Of a stretch of DNA of 6,874 nucleotides, positions 1-5,447 are shown piece by piece. Under the pieces are notes generated by a model. It made no database searches, was not told the DNA's origin, and was given only the letters and a program-made list of their open reading frames with translations. How positions within the stretch are numbered: position 1 is the first letter of the stretch; the number at the start of each line of letters is the position of its first letter. The translations under genes and the position numbers were made by a program. Source of the stretch: JBFMDH01 sp044868105 (GTDB taxonomy: Bacteria; Acidobacteriota; Blastocatellia; UBA7656); assembly GCA_044868105.1 (NCBI GenBank), contig JBIOWC010000169.1, positions 1 through 6,874 on the forward strand, given 5' to 3'.

Positions 1-35
1 ATCGCTAGCATGAATTTTGATTTGGGAGTTTGGAT

Positions 36-323
36 ATGATTTGTCATTCTTGTGGCGCAGAAAGAAACCGACAAGGAAAAGTCATGCGAACAGAAGTCTG
101 TTCAGTTTGTGATTCGGATATGCACTGTTGTTACAATTGCGATAATTTTGATGAATCCGCACATAACAAGTGCCGCGAGCCGCAAGCCGAATGGGTTTCC
201 GACCGCGATAAAGCCAACTTCTGTGACTTTTTCTCACCCAATAGTAAATCAAGCAAACAGCGCACCGGCGAACTGGACAAAGCGCGACTCGATTTCGCCA
301 ACCTGTTCAAAGGAAGCGCGTAG
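36..323 (+). CDS. small Cys-rich zinc-ribbon-like protein (95 aa)
   Basis: A 95-residue soluble protein with nine cysteines. An N-terminal CxxC pair (C3, C6) and a second CxxC (C22, C25) have the spacing of a zinc ribbon. C31, C32, C35, C46 and C63 could form a second metal site. The stretch around residues 44-66 (NKCREPQAEWV, then KANFCDFF) resembles, from memory, small uncharacterised bacterial proteins with a conserved CREPQAE...RANFCDYF core. The last 30 residues are charged and lack cysteine. I chose the ATG at 36 because GGGAG at 24-28 stands seven bases upstream; the in-frame TTG at 30 would be only one base from it. The gene stands alone and is followed by a strong terminator. Its promoter lies outside the window. 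Zinc binding is inferred from cysteine spacing only. I cannot assign a function; a role in protein-protein or nucleic-acid contact would be a guess. Confidence 0.85.
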   Translation: MICHSCGAERNRQGKVMRTEVCSVCDSDMHCCYNCDNFDESAHNKCREPQAEWVSDRDKANFCDFFSPNSKSSKQRTGELDKARLDFANLFKGSA

Positions 324-341
324 ATAATCATTTTTCTTCTT

Positions 342-384
342 AATTAAAAGGCATCGCAACCCCAAATTGCGATGCCTTTTAATT
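342..384. terminator. strong intrinsic terminator hairpin, probably bidirectional
   Basis: AATTAAAAGGCATCGCAA (342-359) is perfectly complementary to 367-384, giving an 18-bp stem with a seven-base loop (CCCCAAA). For the rightward Cys-rich gene, the GC-rich core is followed by TTTTAATTTT, a good U tract, 18 bases after the stop codon. Read leftwards, the core is followed by TTTTAATTAAG, so it could also end transcription of the ClC operon about 220 bases past its stop. No other convincing terminator lies between the two convergent genes. Confidence 0.9.
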
Positions 385-601
385 TTCGGCGATAAACAAA
401 TTCATCCTAGTTGCAATTGAATTTATGGGGAGTCGTAAGCTGGGGTAGCGCCCTGGTGATTTTGATGAACTTGGTGTGGCAATCCGGGCAGGGCGAGTCA
501 GTGAACTCACTCCGTAAGTGAACTCACTCCGTAAGTGGACTCATTCGACCGGCCTCTACATTCTTTCGTAAAGCTTAGCCAAATCGCGCTAATTGAAAAA
601 C
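385..601. other. intergenic stretch between convergent genes, no gene seen
   Basis: This is the remainder of the gap between the terminator hairpin and the stop codon of the ClC gene. I see no open frame with a ribosome binding site, no tRNA-like fold and no second terminator. Its only visible structure is the 17-bp tandem repeat at 501-545, annotated separately. Confidence 0.6.
501..545. repeat. 17-bp tandem repeat, about 2.6 copies
   Basis: The unit GTGAACTCACTCCGTAA occurs exactly twice (501-517, 518-534). A partial third copy at 535-545 has two differences. With the A before each unit, every copy contains AGTGA-AC-TCACT, a palindrome with a two-base centre (500-511, 517-528; degenerate at 534-545). 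That shape is operator-like, but the site lies downstream of both flanking genes, so a promoter-operator role is not evident. Confidence 0.8.
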
Positions 602-2413
602 TCACAGATTCACCGGGCGAATGGTGTCATCCTGATCGAGGGTGTATTTGCTGGAAGCGAGGCGGGCTTGCGCGCGCGCCACATCGCGCAAGGTAATAAT
701 GCCGAGCAAACGCATGTCATCGGCGCGTGACACGACCGGCAGTTGTGAAAGTTCGCGTTGCGCGAGTTTTAATATCACCGTATCGAGCGTCTGGTCCGGG
801 TGCGCGTGGACAACTTTGGGAACCATCACCACAGAAATCAAGATGCGCTCTTTGCCTTCGGCTTCGGCGCGTTTTAAATCATTGGTGGTAATGAGTCCCA
901 CCATCCGCCCGCCGCGCAAAACCGGATAGCCGTTAAAATCCAATCGCCCAACCAGGTCTAAAGCCTCGCTGACCGTTATATCATCGGGCAGCGTCACCAC
1001 ATTTTCCGTCATCACCGAAGCGGCGGTAATTCTGGAAAGCGCGTCCGTCGCTTTCGTTGTATGTCCCAGGTGCGTGCCGTCTTGAAACATAAACGCTTCA
1101 TAGATGCTCAAGGGCGAAAGCCGTTGCGCCACCAGATAGGCAATGGCGTTGGCAATCATCACTGAAAGAATAATCTCGTAGTTATAGGTCATCTCAAAAA
1201 TCAGCAGGATCGAAGTCATGGGCACGCGAATGACCGCCGCAAACATCGCCCCCATGCCGACCAGCGCAAATGCACCTCTGGCAATATCGGCCGAAGGGTT
1301 CAGGTAAGCGACCAGATGCCACATGGCGGCGCCGAGCAACCCGCCGACAAACATTGAAGGCCCGAGCACGCCGCCCGACATCCCCGAACCGTAACTGAAG
1401 GATGAGGCCAGCGCTTTGGCCAGCATGAGCGCGAGCACGCCTTTAATTAACAGCTGGTCTTGTCCGCGTAAGACGACGCCAAGATAGTCATATCCTAATC
1501 CCAGAGCATTCGGTTGCCAGATGCCAATCGCCCCGATAATCGCGCCGCCCAGCGCCGGCTTTGACCAGATGGGGATGTTTACCCGGTCACGAAAAAACAT
1601 GCGCAGGAAAAGAATCAACTTCGAGAAAACGACCCCCACAACGCCTGCCGCTATACCTAACGCGGCGTAAGCTAATAGTTCGAGCGGGCGATTGAGGACA
1701 TAAACATTGGCTCCCGAAAAGAGCGGGTGCACGCCGAGAATCCAGCGTTCAATGGTCGAGGCGATGACCGCAGCAATGACAATCGAAGCCGCCAGTTTCT
1801 GATTGAGATCGCCAATGATCTCTTCAATCGCAAAGGTCACCGCCGAAAGCGGCGCGTTGAAGGCCGCGGCCAGCGCCGCGGCTGAGGCGACCGGCGTTTG
1901 ATTCATTTGAATGCGTCGCGGCACGGAAAACAGTCTGGAGATAGCATTCGAGATGGCCGCGCAGATTTGCACCGTTGGGCCTTCGCGTCCAAGCGAGGCC
2001 CCTGAACCCACGCACAAGGCCGAGATAATCGCTTTCCAGAGAGCCCCGCGAAGCGGCACGCGACCATACTCCATCGTGTAAGCGACTTTGACCTGCGGAA
2101 TGCCGCTGCCCCGCGCATTCGGCGCAAAGTAATGCAGCAGTAATCCGGCAATAAGTCCCCCGCCGGTGGTGATCGCCAGGGTCCAGACGATGCGCGAGGT
2201 GCCTTGAATTTGGGTGGCGCGTTCAATCAGATTGGCTGAGACCAATTTAATCAGCAGGTGATATAAAACCGCTGTCAGTCCGCAGGCAATGGCAATAGTC
2301 AGGGTCAGAACGAAATATTTTTGATTCGGCGGCAGCCGGAGACTTTGAAAGATGCGCGTGGCGCTGAGTTCAAGTTGATAACGCTTTTTTACCCGTTCCG
2401 CTTGTTGTGCCAT
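602..2413 (-). CDS. ClC-family chloride transporter with two C-terminal CBS domains
   Basis: An inner-membrane ClC protein of 603 residues, probably an H+/Cl- exchanger. Numbered from the ATG at 2413, the ion-pathway signatures are GSGIPQ (102-107, the anion-coordinating serine loop), GREGPT (142-147, with the gating glutamate at 144), GSGMSGG (342-348) and the pore tyrosine in SIYEAF (Tyr438). AAFNAPLSAVTFAIEE (183-198) keeps a Glu pair at the position of the internal proton glutamate of E. coli ClcA, which favours an exchanger over a passive channel. Serine rather than proline in GSGIP favours chloride over nitrate. Residues 464-516 and about 526-581 are two CBS domains, usually regulatory nucleotide-binding modules. 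The length fits the ClC-plus-CBS class. The ATG has a weak GGA seven bases upstream; an in-frame TTG at 2425 would add four residues and cannot be excluded. It follows the BON gene by 30 bases and is the last gene of the probable operon. Confidence 0.96.
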   Translation of the reverse strand: MAQQAERVKKRYQLELSATRIFQSLRLPPNQKYFVLTLTIAIACGLTAVLYHLLIKLVSANLIERATQIQGTSRIVWTLAITTGGGLIAGLLLHYFAPNARGSGIPQVKVAYTMEYGRVPLRGALWKAIISALCVGSGASLGREGPTVQICAAISNAISRLFSVPRRIQMNQTPVASAAALAAAFNAPLSAVTFAIEEIIGDLNQKLAASIVIAAVIASTIERWILGVHPLFSGANVYVLNRPLELLAYAALGIAAGVVGVVFSKLILFLRMFFRDRVNIPIWSKPALGGAIIGAIGIWQPNALGLGYDYLGVVLRGQDQLLIKGVLALMLAKALASSFSYGSGMSGGVLGPSMFVGGLLGAAMWHLVAYLNPSADIARGAFALVGMGAMFAAVIRVPMTSILLIFEMTYNYEIILSVMIANAIAYLVAQRLSPLSIYEAFMFQDGTHLGHTTKATDALSRITAASVMTENVVTLPDDITVSEALDLVGRLDFNGYPVLRGGRMVGLITTNDLKRAEAEGKERILISVVMVPKVVHAHPDQTLDTVILKLAQRELSQLPVVSRADDMRLLGIITLRDVARAQARLASSKYTLDQDDTIRPVNL

Positions 2414-2443
2414 GTCGTTCCGCAAAAAATCCGCTTCAAATAC

Positions 2444-3304
2444 TTATTGTCTCGAAGGGTTGGTTTTCGGCTTCGGTTCACTGATTCGCGGGGGCGCGGG
2501 CGCGACCGCTAATTCGTTCACGACTTTGGTAACGCCCGACAGCGTTTGGGTAATCTTTTCGGCGAGTATCTTCTCGGCCGTTGAACGCACGCTTCCCGAT
2601 AGCGTAACCGTATCGCCGGTCGCCGTCACCTTCATCGTTAAGGTATCGAAGGCGCCTGTGCGATAGAGTTCAAATTCAACCTGTTTGGCCAAATCGGCCG
2701 TCCCGTCTTTTTGTTGAGTGGTTGGCGGAGTCGGTTCAGCAACGGCTTGCGGATTGGTGACTTTCAATTCATTGGCAATGGCCGCTACCCCGTCAACAGC
2801 TCTGGCCGCCTGTTCTGCGCCGTTGCGCTGGTTTTGCGTTTCCACCGAACCGGAAAGCGTGACCGTGCGATTCTCTACCTTCACATCAATCTGTTTGCCA
2901 CCGAGTTCGGGGCTTTTGGCAAATGATTCAAGGATGGCGGCGCGAATTTCCAAATCGGCAACATGGGCATTTTCCGATGCCGGTTGCACACTGGGGTCAA
3001 CGGCAATCTGATTATTGACCTCCTTCACGCCTTTGGTATCGCGGGCGATTTCACCGGCCAGCGATTTCAACCCTTCGGACGGCAGCTGGCCGGCGAGCGC
3101 AACTACCCCGCCGCTGGTCGTCACCTCAAAATTGTAACCCGACATCCGTTTCGACATGGCAAAGGCCGATTTCACACGCCGCGTGGTCTCTTCATCTTCA
3201 GATGAAGAAAAAACAGAAGGAACTTTGAAGCCGTATTTGTAAATGTAAAATCCGCCGGCCGCTAAGATGAGCACCAGTAACACCGCAAATATTCTTCTCG
3301 CCAT
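2444..3304 (-). CDS. membrane-anchored protein with three BON domains
   Basis: A 286-residue protein with a basic N-terminus (MARR) and one hydrophobic segment (about residues 5-23), read as a signal anchor or uncleaved signal peptide placing the rest outside the cytoplasmic membrane. Three BON-type repeats follow at about 38-103, 116-183 and 204-267. Each has an alpha-helical start and a V.L.G.V/L strand (VVALAGQL, VTLSGSV, VTLSGSV) before a helix leading to a GV..V.N.(I/L).V end. BON domains in OsmY and secretins are associated with phospholipid or envelope binding, so an envelope role is inferred. Linkers near residues 185-200 and the tail after 268 are rich in Pro, Thr, Glu and Lys. The start was placed at the ATG at 3304, with AAAGG about seven bases upstream and directly before the anchor; an earlier in-frame start at 3343 would add 13 residues without signal-peptide character. 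It lies 53 bases after the acyltransferase stop and 30 bases before the ClC start. Confidence 0.92.
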   Translation of the reverse strand: MARRIFAVLLVLILAAGGFYIYKYGFKVPSVFSSSEDEETTRRVKSAFAMSKRMSGYNFEVTTSGGVVALAGQLPSEGLKSLAGEIARDTKGVKEVNNQIAVDPSVQPASENAHVADLEIRAAILESFAKSPELGGKQIDVKVENRTVTLSGSVETQNQRNGAEQAARAVDGVAAIANELKVTNPQAVAEPTPPTTQQKDGTADLAKQVEFELYRTGAFDTLTMKVTATGDTVTLSGSVRSTAEKILAEKITQTLSGVTKVVNELAVAPAPPRISEPKPKTNPSRQ

Positions 3305-3331
3305 TTTTTCGCCTTTCTCTAGCCCCGTGAC

Positions 3332-3340
3332 ATCATAGCA
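3332..3340 (-). promoter_or_regulatory. possible extended -10 promoter ahead of the BON gene
   Basis: On the minus strand TGCTATGAT fits the extended -10 pattern TGnTATAAT with one change in the hexamer. It lies in the 53-base gap between the acyltransferase stop and the BON start and would give a leader of about 20 bases. No convincing -35 box stands 17 bases upstream. It may allow BON-ClC to be expressed apart from the first gene. Confidence 0.35.
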
Positions 3341-3357
3341 CACAGAGTTGAACGCTC

Positions 3358-4515
3358 TTAATTGCCGATGGGTATCTCGTATATGCGATAGACTTTTGAG
3401 ACGGTGCCGCCGATGAGTTCAGCCGAACGGTTCATCATCAAGTTATTCTCTAAAACCCAGCTCATTTCGCCGTTGGGGTATTTCCCGACATTTGCTGCTT
3501 CTTTATAAATCGCATCATAAAAGACTGCGGCAACCCCCAGATTCTGATGCTCTTTGACGACCCCCATAGTCACAATACGAATGTAATCAATCTTGCGCGA
3601 ATGCCAGAGCAGTTTAAGCAAACCAAAGGGCAGCAGCCGACCGTCTGTGACTTTTTTCAAAGCCCGATTGATATCCGGGATAGCCAGAAAAAATCCGATG
3701 GGTCTTAATTTTCCGGTCGCTTCGTCAAGTTGTTCGGCAACGAAAATAACATCGGGGTCAACAATCTGCTTCATATCTTTGGCAATATGCGTGAACTCTT
3801 CGTCGGTGACCGGAACAAAACCCCAGTTGTCGCTCCACGCGTCATTGTAAATTTGTCTAAAGGTTTCAACCTCGCCGGCAAAATTTTTCAAATTGATGGT
3901 GCGTATCTGGATGTGATATTTGCTCTTTAACCGCTCGGCTACCCGACTCAGTTTTTCCGAATAGTTAAAAACCTTTACGCCGATATTGTAAGCAAACATA
4001 TCCATGGCTTTTTTGAATCCATACTGCTCAAAGAGTTGCGCGTAGTATTCAAAGTTATAGGTCATCATCACGGTCGGGAGACTATCGAAGCCTTTGACGA
4101 GCAAAGCGCACTCATAATTTGACGACGGGTTAAAGGGGCCGCGCATCACCTCCATGGCGCGGTCGCCGAGCCACTCGCGCGCCGCGTCCAACAAGACGCG
4201 CGCGACGGCTAGGTCATTGATGCATTCAAAAAACCCGAAGTGTCCGGCGTGTTCCTTGTGATACTCGTTAGAGGTGTGGTTGACGATGGCCATCACCCGT
4301 CCGACAACTTGGTCGCCGCGAAAGGCCAGAAACTTTTCCACGTCGGCGGTTTTATAGAACGGATGTTTTTGGGTATCGAGAATATCTTTCTGCGCCATAC
4401 GTAGCGGCGGCACCCAGTACGGATGATTGCGGTATAGCTCGTAAGGCAAATCTAAAAATTGTCGCGCTTCTTTTGCGGTTCGCACGGCACGCACGGTGAG
4501 TTGGTTTTCAGTCAT
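3358..4515 (-). CDS. GNAT-like acyltransferase, probable tandem GNAT fold (385 aa)
   Basis: A soluble 385-residue protein of a widespread uncharacterised GNAT-like family; the opening (FLDLPYELYRNHPYWVPPL, residues 20-38) is its hallmark and resembles E. coli YghO. The C-terminal half (about 200-385) carries a GNAT core: strands at IDYIRIVTMGVV (309-320), then EHQNLGVAAVFYDAI (322-336), which corresponds to the acetyl-CoA pyrophosphate loop and helix (Q/RxxGxA). MSWVLENNLMMNRSAELIGG (351-370) matches the usual N...A...G end of such enzymes. The N-terminal half (FGFFECINDLAVARVLLDAA, GFDSLPTVMMTYN, YAQLFEQYGF) looks like a second GNAT-related fold, so a tandem arrangement is inferred. The substrate is unknown. 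The start at ATG 4515 has only a weak GAG-type ribosome site, but a good promoter stands about 38 bases upstream. It is the first gene of the probable operon with BON and ClC. A decayed copy of its 5' end lies about 0.9 kb upstream. Confidence 0.85.
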   Translation of the reverse strand: MTENQLTVRAVRTAKEARQFLDLPYELYRNHPYWVPPLRMAQKDILDTQKHPFYKTADVEKFLAFRGDQVVGRVMAIVNHTSNEYHKEHAGHFGFFECINDLAVARVLLDAAREWLGDRAMEVMRGPFNPSSNYECALLVKGFDSLPTVMMTYNFEYYAQLFEQYGFKKAMDMFAYNIGVKVFNYSEKLSRVAERLKSKYHIQIRTINLKNFAGEVETFRQIYNDAWSDNWGFVPVTDEEFTHIAKDMKQIVDPDVIFVAEQLDEATGKLRPIGFFLAIPDINRALKKVTDGRLLPFGLLKLLWHSRKIDYIRIVTMGVVKEHQNLGVAAVFYDAIYKEAANVGKYPNGEMSWVLENNLMMNRSAELIGGTVSKVYRIYEIPIGN

Positions 4516-4552
4516 TCGCGTTTCGCTCTGTGAATTGATTTAGAGATTGCGG

Positions 4553-4581
4553 ATTGTAACCATAAAAATTCCTGCTGACAA
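4553..4581 (-). promoter_or_regulatory. sigma70-type promoter of the acyltransferase-BON-ClC operon
   Basis: On the minus strand TTGTCA (4581-4576) and TACAAT (4558-4553) are separated by exactly 17 bases; each hexamer matches consensus at five of six positions. Transcription would start near 4546, giving a leader of about 30 bases before the ATG at 4515. The same 17-base architecture survives in degenerate form in the duplicate at 5411-5439. Confidence 0.65.
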
Positions 4582-4765
4582 AGCGTCGTCGAATTAAAAA
4601 CCGATGATTTCACCCTTACTTTGTGGTCTTTCAGGCGCTTAACGTCGCAGGACCGGTAGAGGTGACAAACGGTTAGTTAGTAGTGGGTCAGTTTGAAATA
4701 GGTTGGCCAGCGGTTGGCGCTAAACAAGTAAGGTCCCGCCCAACGACCAGTAAACAGTGATCTCT

Positions 4766-4879
4766 GGACAAGTAAAAAGTTATCTCCAGATTAGGCGGAA
4801 AAAGCGGATAAAGCGCCATCGGCTGGGGCGGATAAATCGCCATCCGTCTTTTCCGCCTAATCAGAAGATAACCTTGTCC
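4766..4879. repeat. long imperfect foldback (inverted repeat) with internal tandem repeat
   Basis: The arms 4779-4802 and 4849-4872 are complementary over 24 bases with two mismatches; the core GATTAGGCGGAAAA pairs perfectly with TTTTCCGCCTAATC. Outside them GGACAAG (4766-4772) pairs with CTTGTCC (4873-4879) across a six-base TAAAAA bulge on the left. Inside, CGGAT (4805-4809) pairs with ATCCG (4842-4846). The centre holds two near-identical 19-mers at 24-base spacing (4804-4822 and 4828-4846; GCGGATAAA followed by G or T, then CGCCATC), differing at two positions. The T-poor ends and the position between divergent genes make a simple terminator unlikely. A MITE-like relic, a structured RNA or a protein-binding cruciform are all possible. 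No clear target-site duplication flanks it. Confidence 0.8.
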
Positions 4880-5086
4880 CTGACAACCGACCGCCGTTCT
4901 TTTACCGAGAAAAAATTCATGCCCCTAATTTCAATCTCACCCATTACCGGTTAGTTTTCCAAGTTGCGGTGAAGGGCTGGCCGACATTTGCTGCGGCTTT
5001 CGGATTTCGACTAAGATAAAGATTGCCAAGCGTTTCCTGATTTTGACGAATTGGCGATATGGCAACTGGAGTACGGAGAGCGCGGT

Positions 5087-5341
5087 ATGAGTCAAGAAAT
5101 TCAGAACATCATCATCATGTTATCGGTATTCGGTATCATCGGCATATTAACGCTTATAATTTTAACCATCTTTGTCCGCCGCCTGAAAACCACGATTGAG
5201 ACCCGTAAGCAACTGCGCGAAGACCAGCGATACGGCGAGCTGAAGGAAAGCTTTCCCTCGGTGGTTGACCAACCTTATGAACCGCAATTAAACAACGAAG
5301 AGTTCCCTCCCCGAATGCCGGAAAAACAAGACTTGCGGTGA
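5087..5341 (+). CDS. small single-span membrane protein, unknown function (84 aa)
   Basis: An 84-residue protein with a short polar N-terminus (MSQEIQN), one strongly hydrophobic segment at about residues 8-30 (isoleucine- and leucine-rich) and then a basic, helix-prone stretch (RRLKTTIETRKQLREDQR, 31-48). By the positive-inside rule the C-terminal tail would be cytoplasmic. The tail is acidic and proline-containing (EEFPPRMPEK) and looks disordered. I do not recognise the family. The ATG at 5087 has GGAGAG six bases upstream, a clear ribosome site; an in-frame TTG at 5051 would add 12 residues and place charge ahead of the membrane segment. The gene is transcribed away from the acyltransferase operon, and its promoter is not obvious. 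Its final codons and stop (near 5333-5341) may lie within the decayed acyltransferase duplicate, so the present C-terminus may be recent. Confidence 0.7.
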   Translation: MSQEIQNIIIMLSVFGIIGILTLIILTIFVRRLKTTIETRKQLREDQRYGELKESFPSVVDQPYEPQLNNEEFPPRMPEKQDLR

Positions 5342-5347
5342 GGTGAA

Positions 5348-5440
5348 AAGGCAAATCTAAAAATTGTCGCGCTTCTTTCGCGTTTCGCTTTGTGATTTTG
5401 AGACTGCGGCTTATAGCAAATAACTTTTCAACTAACAGTC
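5348..5440 (-). pseudogene. decayed duplicate of the acyltransferase 5' end and promoter
   Basis: Bases 5348-5378 are identical over 31 positions to 4443-4473, which encode residues 15-25 of the acyltransferase. Bases 5379-5392 match 4517-4530 with one change, so 43 bases holding the start codon and first 14 codons are deleted. The match continues, with a five-base gap, through the leader (GAGACTGCGG against AGAGATTGCGG). It then weakens to about 60 percent over the promoter: CTGTTA-17-TATAAG here against TTGTCA-17-TACAAT at the intact gene. TTGCGGT at 5333-5339 also matches 4427-4433 with a one-base length change. The remnant has no start codon and cannot encode the enzyme. Confidence 0.8.
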
Positions 5441-5447
5441 GTTTTGT

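Larger units (their letters stand above)
4516..5086. other. 571-base divergent intergenic region
   Basis: This is the gap between the leftward acyltransferase operon and the rightward small membrane protein. It holds the operon promoter (4553-4581) and the long foldback element (4766-4879). The octamer ACAAGTAA occurs at 4724 and again at 4768, the second copy within the left arm of the foldback. The only sizable open frame (GTG at 4757 to 4954) runs straight through the foldback and has no ribosome site or recognisable product. No tRNA, riboswitch or origin feature was recognised. Confidence 0.6.

Noticed and set aside
501..545. CRISPR array
   Set aside because: The 17-bp units abut directly with no unique spacers, and no cas gene is present.
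642..929. Open frame on the plus strand opposite the CBS-domain part of the ClC gene
   Set aside because: It is fully antisense to a well-supported ClC reading frame; the translation has no recognisable domain.
1824..2226. Further minus-strand frames inside the ClC gene
   Set aside because: They are out-of-frame shadows of the conserved ClC core (GREGPT and NAPLSA regions).
2711..3205. Plus-strand open frames opposite the BON gene
   Set aside because: They are antisense shadows; the minus-strand frame has a signal anchor and three BON repeats.
4766..4879. Intrinsic terminator
   Set aside because: The arms enclose a 46-base centre, no U tract of the right kind follows on either strand, and no gene ends nearby.
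4757..4954. A 65-codon open frame on the plus strand in the large intergenic region
   Set aside because: It starts with GTG, has no ribosome site, and runs through both arms of the foldback, so its basic residue content reflects the repeat rather than a protein.
5043..5072. Promoter for the small membrane protein built on TTGACG at 5043-5048
   Set aside because: No acceptable -10 hexamer lies 16-18 bases downstream.
5348..5440. Insertion-sequence end or attachment site
   Set aside because: The 31-base direct match falls within codons of the acyltransferase and continues into its leader, which fits gene duplication better; no transposase or integrase is seen.
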